Positions 6,365 to 15,472 of a stretch of DNA of 23,673 nt are shown piece by piece; position 1 is the stretch's first letter; each line of letters starts with the position of its first letter. The notes under the pieces are model-generated. The model ran no database searches, was not told the DNA's origin, and saw nothing but the letters and a program-made list of their open reading frames with translations. Both the position numbers and the translations under genes were made by a program. The stretch is from positions 1 to 23,673 of the forward strand of contig JAJRSP010000037.1 in the NCBI GenBank assembly GCA_024278775.1, read 5' to 3'. Origin of the DNA: Planctomycetota bacterium. Lineage in GTDB: Bacteria > Planctomycetota > Phycisphaerae > UBA1845.

Positions 6365-9300
6365 TTATTCCTTTCGTCGCCGCTTCTTCGCACGCAACAA
6401 CCGTGACGTCGTATCCGCATCGTCTTGGTCTCCCGTGGACCGAGGCTTCGGTTTGGGGGGAGCTGTGTCCTTCACAGCACCGCCCAGCGTTTCGCCCAGG
6501 TCGCCGGCCGGTGTTGTATCCGGTGGCGTTGCGGCCTCATAATGCGTCTTTGTTTTTCCGGTCACGGCCGGGGTGGGTTCCTTATCCAGCCGATGCAACC
6601 GTTCTCTCCGGTTCTCTTCCATCTCCTCACGCACACGCTCGTGCGTCCCCTTGAGTTGCTGCAAGGAAGCCGTGCTGCGTTCTCCGGTGTGAGCCAGCGC
6701 GCCCACGCCGTGCGTCAAAAAATCAAACATGGATCCGATGTATCTAAAGCGGATGGTCCAGCCGACAAGCTCTGCCAAGAGCACCGCCCCGAGCACACCC
6801 CACCCGTAGCGAAAATCAAGTACGTATAGCAGCACGATCAACACGACGACTTCTACCGCAATGGACAGCGCCAGCCAGCTTGCCAGACGGCGCACCGCCA
6901 CATCCAGCAGGAACGCCGGGAGCAGCAGCCATGCCAAGACCCACTCCCACGCCGGTTGCCGCGCCTCGACCGGTGGCAGGTCGTGCCGGAAGATGTCCTC
7001 GGTGGTGGCGTCGGGTTCGAGAACGTGTCCGCCGGTGATGTCGGCCACCTGACGGAGTAGCGGTTCGTTCGGAACCAGATCGCGGTACTCCGGTGAGAAG
7101 GGAACCGACAGTCCGGTACGCACCGTGCCGAGGTTGCGACCTTGATCTTCGATCTGAATACTCGACAGGTATTGACCGGCCGTCTCCACGTCGAACTCCG
7201 CCTGATAATTTCCCGGTCCGCGTTGGGTAAAGTTCAACGAGATCGGCTTGTTGTCCGGACCGACGATCTTCGCATTGAGGTTCAGGTTGTTGAGATACGA
7301 TGCGTCCTTATCGAGCGCGTCAATCACGATACGCCCACGATTCCCTTCGATCTTGGTGCGCGTTTCAAAGTTGGCCGGCGTTTCCTGGCGCATCGTCCAT
7401 CGGACAAGCTGCGACCAGAACTTCGCGTACTTGGGCCAATTCGTCCAGGCCTCGCCCCAGACCGGCCAGTATCCGCTGGTGAACGCCACTGCCTTGCCCA
7501 GTCCATATTGCCAGTGCGCGAGCACGGGGTCTTCACCGTCGTCGGTGACGCGGATGATCGGGATCATCACGTTCGCGCTTGTCTTCGGTGAGGTCAGGAC
7601 CAGCCCGCCGAGCGGGGGGAAGGTTTCGGAAGAGGCATCGACGCCGCCGAGCAGATCGCTGAAGGTGTGGAGGATTTGGGGCTGGAAGGGTTCGTCGATA
7701 ATGAGTGGACGCCGTACCACGGTGGACTCTTTGACAAAAATCTGCGGTAGCTGTTTGGGATTGCGTGCCTGGTAGAACCTGCCGCCGGTGGCTTTGGCGA
7801 TGTGGCTCATCGTGCGCTGCATGACATGGGCACCCCAGCCGATCGCGATGGTGGAGACCGTGATCTTGTGCTTGACGTAATCTTTGAGCAGCCTCGCAGA
7901 TGGCGGCTGGGCGTCGCCATCGCTGAGAATAATCACGTGTTTTTGGGCGGCGTCTTGTCCGCGTCCCTTGGTCAATCCGCGAAGCGCCATGCGCATCGTA
8001 CTGTCGAAGTCCGGCATATCACCGATTTGCATTTTGTCGATCGCATACTTGACGGCGGCTTTGTTCGTGTTCAGTCCCAACGGCACCTCCCAGTTGCTGC
8101 CGCCGGGAGAAAAACGATACGCCAGCACGCCGATGTAGTCGCGTGAGCTGATGGTGTCGACGCTTCGCTTGGCCATCTCCTTCCCCCAGTAGTTGCCACG
8201 GGCGATCTCGCAACTGTGCATAATCAGCACGAGGGCCCCACGAGGAATCACGCGCTTGTGCTTGATTTCAAACGTGACCGGCATGATTTCTTCCACGGGG
8301 CTTCCGATCCAACCGCCCGCGCCGAACGACTGATCGCCGCCGAGCATCACCAGGCCGCTTCCCATGTCGCGCACATAGATGGTGAGCTCTTCCTGCTGCT
8401 GTTGGGTGAACGTCGCCGCCGGCACATTGCTGAGAATGATTGATGAATAGTTTAGCATCTGGAGCAGTCCGAACTCGCCCAGATCGGTCGCCGCCGTCTG
8501 ATCGACCAGCACGTTTTCGCTACGCAGTGCCTTAACCAATGCGCGGTCGTGCGCCGGGTGACCGGACACGACCAACACACGGCTTCGGCCGGTGACGAAC
8601 GTAAAGGCGCTGGCGGTGTTGTTCATCGAAACGGCGTCCATCCGGTCGTTGTCAGGGCTAAACACGGCACGAAACGTCTGGGCCCCCGATTCGTTTGACG
8701 GCAACTTGATAAAGAATGTGTTTTTCCCCGGAGATAGCTCGACGTGGCTGCTCGACGCGGGAAGTTGCACGAGCCGGTCATTGTGATACACGGCGATGCG
8801 TCCCGTGACTCGTTCGTAGCTGTGGATCACCATGCGCAGCGGAAGCTGCTCGCCGGGATTCGCGTGTGTCGGGGCGATCAAGCGGTCGAAGTAGACTTCG
8901 TTTCGGTGCTTGTACCAGAGGGGTACCACGTCAATGGGGATGCCGTCGGCTTTGGCCCGCCGCGCCTCGGTGAGCACATCACCCATGTTGTCGTTCCCGT
9001 CCGACATGAGCACGACGCGCTTGGTGGAGTCATACGGAAACATCGCCATGGCCAGCCGCAGCGCCGAGGCGACGTCGGTGCGATCGGTATGGGGCATGAT
9101 CGGAAGCCGACCCGGCGGCACATAGTACCCGCTGCGAGGAAGCTGTTGGAGATAGGCGTTTCTCGCAAAGTCGATCAACCCGACGCGATCATCCGACGGC
9201 ATGTTCGTCGTGACCTGGCGAATGAAACTCTCCTCGGCGTCCTGCTTCTCCTGCACGCTGTACGACCGATCCATGAGTAACATCACGGTCAGATCATCGT

Positions 9301-9508
9301 TTCGCTCGACGTGCCGCATCCGTGCGAGGCACAGCGCTACGAATATCACTACCGTGCTGCGTATCACCAACGCCGCCACCCGCCGCACCGGATCAAGACC
9401 GGACAGGCTCCGTCGCGAGGCGAGCACGAGTACCGGCACGAGCAGGACCAACCATAGCCATTGCGGCTGCTCGAAGTCGATGGGAAGGGCGGTGGTGAAT
9501 AGATTCAT
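6365..9508 (-). CDS. Giant membrane VWA protein with GATase-like domain and degenerate second VWA
   Basis: 1047 aa. The N-terminus has two membrane helices (about 17-30 and 45-62). VWA domain 1 follows with MIDAS DRSYS (80-84), TDRTD (141-145) and SDGND (Asp170). A stretch near 310-412 (SGHPAHD, LSNVPAATF, GLVMLGGDQSFGAGGW) resembles the class I glutamine-amidotransferase-like fold of such proteins. A second VWA-like domain runs about 424-595: it keeps SDGDA at 529-533, but its first motif reads MHSCE, with no Asp. A beta-rich part and then three hydrophobic helices (about 853-918) follow, and a charged, proline-rich cytoplasmic-looking tail ends the protein. The start at 9508 forms an ATGA overlap with the upstream NHL gene. 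It is probably an envelope-anchored partner of MoxR. Confidence 0.92.
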   Translation of the reverse strand: MNLFTTALPIDFEQPQWLWLVLLVPVLVLASRRSLSGLDPVRRVAALVIRSTVVIFVALCLARMRHVERNDDLTVMLLMDRSYSVQEKQDAEESFIRQVTTNMPSDDRVGLIDFARNAYLQQLPRSGYYVPPGRLPIMPHTDRTDVASALRLAMAMFPYDSTKRVVLMSDGNDNMGDVLTEARRAKADGIPIDVVPLWYKHRNEVYFDRLIAPTHANPGEQLPLRMVIHSYERVTGRIAVYHNDRLVQLPASSSHVELSPGKNTFFIKLPSNESGAQTFRAVFSPDNDRMDAVSMNNTASAFTFVTGRSRVLVVSGHPAHDRALVKALRSENVLVDQTAATDLGEFGLLQMLNYSSIILSNVPAATFTQQQQEELTIYVRDMGSGLVMLGGDQSFGAGGWIGSPVEEIMPVTFEIKHKRVIPRGALVLIMHSCEIARGNYWGKEMAKRSVDTISSRDYIGVLAYRFSPGGSNWEVPLGLNTNKAAVKYAIDKMQIGDMPDFDSTMRMALRGLTKGRGQDAAQKHVIILSDGDAQPPSARLLKDYVKHKITVSTIAIGWGAHVMQRTMSHIAKATGGRFYQARNPKQLPQIFVKESTVVRRPLIIDEPFQPQILHTFSDLLGGVDASSETFPPLGGLVLTSPKTSANVMIPIIRVTDDGEDPVLAHWQYGLGKAVAFTSGYWPVWGEAWTNWPKYAKFWSQLVRWTMRQETPANFETRTKIEGNRGRIVIDALDKDASYLNNLNLNAKIVGPDNKPISLNFTQRGPGNYQAEFDVETAGQYLSSIQIEDQGRNLGTVRTGLSVPFSPEYRDLVPNEPLLRQVADITGGHVLEPDATTEDIFRHDLPPVEARQPAWEWVLAWLLLPAFLLDVAVRRLASWLALSIAVEVVVLIVLLYVLDFRYGWGVLGAVLLAELVGWTIRFRYIGSMFDFLTHGVGALAHTGERSTASLQQLKGTHERVREEMEENRRERLHRLDKEPTPAVTGKTKTHYEAATPPDTTPAGDLGETLGGAVKDTAPPKPKPRSTGDQDDADTTSRLLRAKKRRRKE

Positions 9509-10458
9509 AGCTTGATGATTTGGACCCGATAGTTTTCTGAATCGACAATGTACACACGCTTGTCGGTGCCGCAGGTGGCACCCCACGGCGAATGCAGCGT
9601 GCCCACCCGGCGACCCGGCTCACCCCACACCCGGAGCGACGTGCCGTCTTTGGAAAACCACTGTAGCCGATTTCCCTCATACTCACACACGAGGATCGTG
9701 CCCTCGGGCGTGACCGCAATGTCGTAGGGGTACCGCATCTTGCCGCGCTCGCGGCCGAAACCCCCAAACGTGGTGAGAACCGCTCCCTCCAGCGAGAATC
9801 GCACCACGCGGTGATTACACGCGTCCGCGACCCAGAGCGTCTGCTCGTCGTCAATCTCAATCCCCGCCGGTCGCGAAAGACGCAACCCTTGGATCGGCTC
9901 CGCACCAATCACGCCGACGAACTCAAGATCGGGAGACCACTTCGTGATGCGATCGTTGCCTTGATACTCACTGACGTAGATGAACCCCTGTTGGTCAAAC
10001 GCCACATCGGTCGGAAGAAGAAACGCGCCGTCTCCGGTGCCTTCATGCCCGAAAGTGTCGAGCAGGTGGCCGTCGCTATCGAAGATGCACACGCGGTGGT
10101 AGTGCGTGTCGGCCACAAAGATACGTCCGTCCGGGTGTACGGCCAAGCCCACCGGTTTGCCCTGTGCGGTCTCCGGCATGACCCACTCGCTGAGGTAATG
10201 ACCGGTAGCGTCGAACCGCTGCACGCGCCCGGCTTTGTCGACTACAAGAACGTCGCCGGAGGGGGCTTCCGTGATCGCTCGTGGGTAGGCAAACTGTCCC
10301 GGTGCCAGGCCCATGCTTCCGAACGTGCCGACGACACCCTCCGGAAGCTGACTTGGTCGCTCACATCCGGAAAAGATCGCGACCGCGACGAACATCGACA
10401 CGAACCAACGGTGCCGCGTATGATAGCGATGGGTCACCAATAGAGACGGTACGGGCAT
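9505..10458 (-). CDS. NHL-repeat lipoprotein
   Basis: 317 aa. It has a basic N-terminus, a hydrophobic segment and a lipobox-like FSGC with Cys32, suggesting export and lipid attachment (the -3 position is Phe, which is unusual). The rest consists of about six NHL beta-propeller repeats with recurring patterns such as FAYPRAITEAPSGDVLVVD, FLLPTDVAFDQQGFIYVSEY and HSPWGATCGTDKRVYIVDSE. NHL propellers usually bind proteins or ligands. I chose the ATG at 10458 because the longer frame (10557) runs into the preceding gene; an ATG at 10395 would leave almost no n-region. No clear ribosome binding site. It overlaps the giant VWA gene by ATGA, so the two are probably made in step and may interact outside the membrane. 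Confidence 0.88.
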   Translation of the reverse strand: MPVPSLLVTHRYHTRHRWFVSMFVAVAIFSGCERPSQLPEGVVGTFGSMGLAPGQFAYPRAITEAPSGDVLVVDKAGRVQRFDATGHYLSEWVMPETAQGKPVGLAVHPDGRIFVADTHYHRVCIFDSDGHLLDTFGHEGTGDGAFLLPTDVAFDQQGFIYVSEYQGNDRITKWSPDLEFVGVIGAEPIQGLRLSRPAGIEIDDEQTLWVADACNHRVVRFSLEGAVLTTFGGFGRERGKMRYPYDIAVTPEGTILVCEYEGNRLQWFSKDGTSLRVWGEPGRRVGTLHSPWGATCGTDKRVYIVDSENYRVQIIKL

Positions 10459-10510
10459 GTGGTTTTCGTGAAAGAGGGGCAACCGTTCTGTAACGAAAGG
10501 TATCAACGCG

Positions 10511-12277
10511 TTAATCCGAATGCGGGGTGGTGGCCGTGTCAGAGGTCTTTGTCGCATCCTTGGCGTTGTTCCCTGCTTGTCGTTTCATCTGGTCAAGCGA
10601 TTTCTGAACATTCGAGAAATAGGATTTGACCGCCTTCTGGTATTGACGCGGGATACGATCATGGCTGATGCGATCACTTGCCTCGCGTTCGGCCGAACTC
10701 ATGAGCTCGACGAAGTCCGTATCCACTTCGCCCTTGATCTGTTCGCCGTCAATCAAAAATTGTCCGATGATCGCGCCCTTGGTGGTTTTCACTTTCCCGC
10801 GTTCGGTCTTGAAGCTGATGGCCGTAGATTCTTCCAGTGCGAGTCCGCCGTGTCCCCTGCCGAGATTACCCATACCCCGGCCCCTACCTTTCCCTTTTTC
10901 CTTCCCTTGGCCCTTGTCGCACAAGCTCTCCTGCGTCCGGTCAAGGGAGGCCATCGACGTTTCGAGTTGGATCATTTCCTGTTGGAGTTGTTCAAGCTCA
11001 CTGAGTTGGTCGCTTGCGGAAGAAAGGCCCATCACTTCCGCGCTTTGGTGGCCGGAGGCGGCCCCTTGGGAGGCGTTTTTCATTGACTGGGCCAGCTTTT
11101 TGGCCATGGCACCGGCCAGACTGTTTTGCTTAAGCTGCTTGGCCAGCTTCTTCGCCGCCTCTTGGCTCAGCCCGCGTTTCTCAAGAGCTTTCTGAATCTG
11201 ATCGAGGTCTTTTTTCTTCAGCGATTCGAGCAACCGGTTGACGTCTTTCTTTTTGATCCCGGCCTTGGCGAGTTTTTCCGAAAGTTGTTTCGTGAGCTTT
11301 TCATTCGCCGCGATTTTTTCCAATTGCTCCGCCAATGCGTCGAGTTGTTTACTTAGCTTGTCAACTTTTTCCTGGTCCTTCTCTTTTTTGAGCGTCGCGA
11401 GTTGCTCTTGGAGTGCTTTGACTTCCTCCTTGGCCTTCTGAAAATCACCCTGTTGCAACGCTTTGGTGAGCTTTTGCGTGGCGGTTTGGTCGGAGGGTGG
11501 TGCTTTCAACGTACGAAGCCGTTTACGCATTTCCCGCATGGCGTCGTACTTGGGGTTGCTGCGCTTCTTTCTGATCGCGTCGGCGAGACTGTCGATTTTC
11601 TTGGCCGCCTCGTGCCGCACGTCGTCCGGTCGGGTGAGTTGGCCACCGGAATTCGAGCGTAGTCGTTTTGCCTCGTCTTTGAACTCTTCCAGTGCCGGGG
11701 TGGTGTCGATCAGCTCACGAATTTTTTCCATCTTGCGTTTCACGGCGACCTTCACCTGTCGCACGGAATCCTCGCGTTGTTCGTTTTCCTTCGCCTCCGT
11801 TGACTTGAGAAGCCCCGGAGTGATCAAGAGCATCAGCGCCGCCACGATGACCGATCCGATGCTTGCGGCCAATGCGCTGGGGACATGGAATCGAATGTGC
11901 TTTCTAGCGGAGATCGACGAGCTGATCCGTTCGGCATCCGCGACGACGGCCCGCGCGAACGGATCGTCCGCGCCGTCGCAGTAGTGCCCCGTACTGAGTC
12001 GTTCCTTGAGACCGGCCGCCGCATCCAACGCCGTGGCCGCCGTCACCACATCGTCGCGCAGCACCGCCGTCCAGATGACGGAGGCGATGACCGTTGCCGC
12101 GGCGAGGCCGCCCGCGACGGTCGACAGGGGGATCGGTAGATCGAAGAGTCGCTGGACCAACACGATGACGGCACACACCAGACCTCCCACCGTGGCCGAC
12201 CGGGTGATACAGTTCAGCCAGCGGTTTATCCAGAGGCGGTGCTGAGCGGATCGGATTTGCCGTTCGAGCTGTGTCAT
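10511..12277 (-). CDS. Membrane-anchored coiled-coil protein, first gene of the VWA operon
   Basis: 588 aa, no named family recognised. Three hydrophobic segments lie in the first 160 residues (about 27-45, 51-72, 133-157). A long Lys/Gln/Glu/Leu-rich coiled coil follows from about 160 to 420, with repeated EKL-, KKL- and KAL-type heptads. Then come a Gly/Lys/Arg-rich low-complexity linker (DKGQGKEKGKGRGRGMGNLG) and a small C-terminal globular part ending in another amphipathic helix (YQKAVKSYFSNVQKSLDQM). GGGAG 7 nt before the ATG supports the start at 12277. It heads the operon, 52 nt ahead of the NHL lipoprotein. An anchor or scaffold role for the MoxR/VWA complex is inferred from position and architecture only. 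Confidence 0.88.
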   Translation of the reverse strand: MTQLERQIRSAQHRLWINRWLNCITRSATVGGLVCAVIVLVQRLFDLPIPLSTVAGGLAAATVIASVIWTAVLRDDVVTAATALDAAAGLKERLSTGHYCDGADDPFARAVVADAERISSSISARKHIRFHVPSALAASIGSVIVAALMLLITPGLLKSTEAKENEQREDSVRQVKVAVKRKMEKIRELIDTTPALEEFKDEAKRLRSNSGGQLTRPDDVRHEAAKKIDSLADAIRKKRSNPKYDAMREMRKRLRTLKAPPSDQTATQKLTKALQQGDFQKAKEEVKALQEQLATLKKEKDQEKVDKLSKQLDALAEQLEKIAANEKLTKQLSEKLAKAGIKKKDVNRLLESLKKKDLDQIQKALEKRGLSQEAAKKLAKQLKQNSLAGAMAKKLAQSMKNASQGAASGHQSAEVMGLSSASDQLSELEQLQQEMIQLETSMASLDRTQESLCDKGQGKEKGKGRGRGMGNLGRGHGGLALEESTAISFKTERGKVKTTKGAIIGQFLIDGEQIKGEVDTDFVELMSSAEREASDRISHDRIPRQYQKAVKSYFSNVQKSLDQMKRQAGNNAKDATKTSDTATTPHSD

Positions 12278-12436
12278 TCTCCGGCTCCCGTGAATGGCCC
12301 TCGCACGTGGTCAGCCCCACATGGTGACGATCGAAGCATCATAGCGTCCCATAGCGGCGTTGCATGTACCATCCCGTCGTCCGCCGAAAGCCGCTCGGTC
12401 TCGATCCGGGCATTTCGCGGCACCCGTCGATTATGG

Positions 12437-12442
12437 TAGAAT
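12437..12442 (+). promoter_or_regulatory. Possible extended -10 promoter for the TlpA-like gene
   Basis: TGGTAGAAT on the plus strand is an extended -10 (TG, one base, TAGAAT). The hexamer 17 bp upstream (12414-12419, TTCGCG) matches -35 consensus poorly. It would place a start site near 12449, in the divergent gap between the coiled-coil and TlpA-like genes. Confidence 0.35.
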
Positions 12443-12501
12443 AACCGCGATGAGAGCGCCAGGCGATGGGGCCGAGCGCGCCGCCGCAGCGACATAGGAC
12501 G

Positions 12502-12520
12502 GGTGCCCCGATCGGGCACC
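12502..12520 (+). promoter_or_regulatory. Hairpin just upstream of the TlpA-like gene's ribosome binding site
   Basis: GGTGCCC and GGGCACC form a perfect 7-bp stem around CGATC. It ends right before GAAAGG and the ATG at 12536. No T-run follows, so it is not a terminator. It could control translation or be an operator in the divergent promoter region. Confidence 0.45.
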
Positions 12521-12535
12521 GAAAGGTTCAGGCAC

Positions 12536-14512
12536 ATGCAACGTACCACACCCGGTTGTGACGCTTTCCGCAATGGTGTGTTAGCATCGAAACCACGACG
12601 AAAAAACGCCCGTTTTCTACAAAAATCCCTCTTTTCGTCTTGGTGTCCGTCTGTGGGCGTGAGAATCATCTCCGTTCTGGTGGTCGTATGGCCGGTGGGG
12701 GTGGCTGCCGTTCAGAATGAGGCCACCGCCGATGCCGAGTTCGTGCTGGTCGAGGGGCAGATCACTGATCAGATGGGGGTTGCACTCTCCGGTGTGACGA
12801 TCGTGGCGCACCCCTCCGGTCGTGTTGGTGAGTCCGTCGCTCCGTTGGCCACGGCCGAGTCCGATGCCATGGGTGATTTTGTCTTGGCCGCCCCGAAACC
12901 GTTCCAGGGGAAGATTACCCTTACCTTCACCAAGTCGATGTTTGCCACGCTGACACGGGAAGTGGAGGCGGGCGGAGAGGATGTCCCTTACCTTGGCGAA
13001 TCACTACACGGTGATCTCACCGTGGTCGGTCGGGTGCTTCATGCGATTACCGAATCACCGATAGCCGGGGCCGCCATCGAAGCGAGCACCTACGGTGAGA
13101 CCTGGACCGCGACGACAGATGCCGATGGCCGCTTTGATCTAAAGGGTGTTTCGCCCGGCAGCGGAGAGGTAACGGTGTCGGCCAAAGGCTTCGGCCGAGA
13201 GCGCGAAGTCATTCGTCGGTTTGTGGATGCCGGGGAGTTGTTGTTCCGTCTTAAGCCCGAGCGATTGATCCATGTGCGGGTGACGGATGACGGCGGGAAC
13301 CCCGTGAAGGGCGTGGTGGTTGAGGCTTTCGATCCCCCGCGCGATGATATGCGAACGTTTGTTACCGACGCCAAGGGTCTCGTCACGGTGGATGGGGTCC
13401 ATTACGATGCGAAGACGCTCCTGCTCCGGCTGACCCATGATGATTTCGTATCGGATGTTGAGTTTTCGCGTCAGCTTTCGCTCCCGAAAGATCAAACGGT
13501 TTCCACGCATCAGGTTCGGATCAAGCGTGCCGGAGTAGTTACAGGTCTGGTGACGGATACGATTTCGGGGCGACCCATTTACAGCGCCCGTGTGATGACC
13601 GGAGGCACCTACAGCGACAACTCGCCGCGCGATTGGACGAGCCAACTCGGCACGTACACCATCATCGGCCTCGAACCGGGTCCGGTGGTGTTGACTGTAC
13701 ACGCCCCCGGCTATGCTCCGGAGCTTCGTACCGTGACCGTGGCACCCGGAAAGAAGGCCACCGCGGATTTCAAGCTATCTCAAGGTGTCACGCTGAGTGG
13801 TTCCGTCAAAGATGCCAACGGTGATCCGGTGCAAGGGGTGTCTCTCTCCACCGGGACATGGCGCAAGAGTACGACGCTTGGCTTGCAAGCGATCTCCGAT
13901 GCCAAGGGTGTGTTCGTGATGGCGGATGTGCCGCGGGATCAGTTTGAGATTACCGCCACACCAAAAATCGGGGAGCCGATCACGCGAACGGTGCGCGGCG
14001 CTTCGAGCGATCGGGTCACGTTTACGTTCCCCGTCGAGCCGGTTCGTTCCGGTCCCATTGGCACAGAGGGGCTTAAGGTGGGTGACATGGCACCGGGCAT
14101 CGAGATTACGGCTATGGATGGAACCGTCATCAACACCGCGAACCGTAAGGGAAAGGTGATCCTTCTGGATTTCTGGGCGACCTGGTGTGCGCCCTGTGTG
14201 GACGAGATGCCCCAGTTGATCGCCGTGTGGGAGAAGTACCATGCCCGAAGTGATTTTGTCATGCTCGGGCTCAGCCAGGACTTCGACGCCGCATCGCTAC
14301 AAAGTTTCCTTCGAAAGAATCCCGATATCACCTGGCCGCAAGCCGTGGGGATGGCCGGGGGGGTCGACAAGGCGGCCCAGTTGTTTGGTGTGACCTGGAT
14401 TCCCCGCGTCTACCTGATGGACCGCGGCGGCAAGATTGTTGGCAAGAACCTGCGCGGCGCGGAAGTCATGCGAGAGGTAGACCAATTGTTCGGCGACAAA
14501 GACCCCTCATGA
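12536..14512 (+). CDS. Exported protein: carboxypeptidase-regulatory repeats plus TlpA-like thioredoxin domain
   Basis: 658 aa. A hydrophobic export segment (VRIISVLVVVWPVGVAA) starts at residue 42. At least four or five beta-sandwich repeats of the carboxypeptidase-regulatory type follow (for example VEGQITDQMGVALSGVTIVA, VTDDGGNPVKGVVVEAF, LSGSVKDANGDPVQGVSLST). The C-terminal 150 residues are a TlpA/ResA-like thioredoxin: DFWATWCAPCVDEMPQL with redox cysteines 551 and 554, and a cis-Pro region TWIPRVYLMD. It probably acts outside the cytoplasmic membrane in disulfide reduction. The start is uncertain. The ATG at 12536 has AAAGG about 9 nt upstream but leaves a 41-residue n-region; GTG codons at 12653 or 12659 would give a textbook signal peptide but lack a ribosome binding site. 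The stop overlaps the next gene's ATG (ATGA). Confidence 0.9.
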   Translation: MQRTTPGCDAFRNGVLASKPRRKNARFLQKSLFSSWCPSVGVRIISVLVVVWPVGVAAVQNEATADAEFVLVEGQITDQMGVALSGVTIVAHPSGRVGESVAPLATAESDAMGDFVLAAPKPFQGKITLTFTKSMFATLTREVEAGGEDVPYLGESLHGDLTVVGRVLHAITESPIAGAAIEASTYGETWTATTDADGRFDLKGVSPGSGEVTVSAKGFGREREVIRRFVDAGELLFRLKPERLIHVRVTDDGGNPVKGVVVEAFDPPRDDMRTFVTDAKGLVTVDGVHYDAKTLLLRLTHDDFVSDVEFSRQLSLPKDQTVSTHQVRIKRAGVVTGLVTDTISGRPIYSARVMTGGTYSDNSPRDWTSQLGTYTIIGLEPGPVVLTVHAPGYAPELRTVTVAPGKKATADFKLSQGVTLSGSVKDANGDPVQGVSLSTGTWRKSTTLGLQAISDAKGVFVMADVPRDQFEITATPKIGEPITRTVRGASSDRVTFTFPVEPVRSGPIGTEGLKVGDMAPGIEITAMDGTVINTANRKGKVILLDFWATWCAPCVDEMPQLIAVWEKYHARSDFVMLGLSQDFDAASLQSFLRKNPDITWPQAVGMAGGVDKAAQLFGVTWIPRVYLMDRGGKIVGKNLRGAEVMREVDQLFGDKDPS

Positions 14513-15390
14513 CCTCCTCGGGAAGTCAGCCATTCACTGATTCTCCGGCGACGCCCACCGGTTTTCTGGAACCCACCCGGGATCGTGTCCGCCGCGCGTG
14601 GACCGCGCTGCAAGACGGTCGTCTCGATGACGCCGCACGGCACCTCACTAAGCTGCCCGAAGGTTCGGATGGTGACCCGGCGTGGCACTCGTTTCTGAAA
14701 GGGGAGGTGGCCGTCCATCGGCGTGCGTTCGATGAGGCGCTGACGGCCTTCTCGGAGGCGGTCTCCGCTTCCGGGGCGATTTCGGATGGTGCGCGTTTGG
14801 CCGCGATGGCGTGGGAGCGAATCGGCCTGATGCATCGCCGTCGGGAGGAACTTGATCTTGCGGCTGCCGCCCATGATCGAGCTTACCAACTTCGGGAGCA
14901 GCATGGATCGGCGGTGGAACGTTGGGAATCGGCCCACAGCCGCGCGGTTACCGCGGCACTGGGTGGAAAGACCGATGAATCGGTCGAATGGTTTCGGGTG
15001 GCCCTCGCCTGTGCGGGTGATGTCGCGGAAGGTTCGAATCGCTGTCTCGGCATGACCCATTCCTCGCTGGCCGATGTGTGGACGACCGCCTCGTGCGGGG
15101 CGCAAGCCGTGTCCTCGTCACGCGCGGCCCTGGCGTGTTGGCTGCGGGATGACCCCGGATCGGTCGAAGCGGCCCGAGCGGAATTACGCCTCGGACGGGT
15201 TCTCACCAGGCATGGCGAATCGCTGATGGAGTCATCCCCGGAGTCTGCGGCCGGCGTGGTTGATGAGGCGATCGCTCGGTTGACCTCCGCAAAAGAAGCG
15301 TTGCTGGCGTTTGGTCCCGAGGCCCATGCCGATGCGCTCTGGTGTGCTGATCTTCTTGATTTCGCCCTGCGGCTGCATGCGGTACTTTGA
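14509..15390 (+). CDS. TPR-like helical repeat protein
   Basis: 293 aa, no catalytic motif. It consists of paired amphipathic helices with TPR-like spacing, such as ALQDGRLDDAARHLTKLP, GEVAVHRRAFDEALTAFSEA and RREELDLAAAAHDRAYQLRE. No signal peptide or membrane helix, so probably cytoplasmic. The ATG overlaps the stop of the TlpA-like gene (ATGA at 14509-14512), indicating coupled translation. TPR proteins usually serve as protein-binding scaffolds; a functional link to the exported thioredoxin is inferred from coupling only. Five cysteines are present, without a CxxC pair. Confidence 0.85.
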   Translation: MTSSGSQPFTDSPATPTGFLEPTRDRVRRAWTALQDGRLDDAARHLTKLPEGSDGDPAWHSFLKGEVAVHRRAFDEALTAFSEAVSASGAISDGARLAAMAWERIGLMHRRREELDLAAAAHDRAYQLREQHGSAVERWESAHSRAVTAALGGKTDESVEWFRVALACAGDVAEGSNRCLGMTHSSLADVWTTASCGAQAVSSSRAALACWLRDDPGSVEAARAELRLGRVLTRHGESLMESSPESAAGVVDEAIARLTSAKEALLAFGPEAHADALWCADLLDFALRLHAVL

Positions 15391-15461
15391 TTGCACGGTT
15401 TCTCCCTATTCGCCACGCAAGGCCTGATTGGTTACACTCCCGCCAAAAATACCCGAGGCTT

Positions 15462-15465
15462 GGAG
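15462..15465 (+). promoter_or_regulatory. Shine-Dalgarno deciding the GTG start of ubiD
   Basis: GGAG lies 7 nt before the GTG at 15473. This supports that start over an in-frame TTG at 15428. Confidence 0.7.
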
Positions 15466-15472
15466 TACCCGC

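Noticed and set aside
12338..12343. Minus-strand -10 element (TATGAT) for the VWA operon
   Set aside because: No acceptable -35 at 16-18 bp and no extended -10, so it is too weak to annotate.
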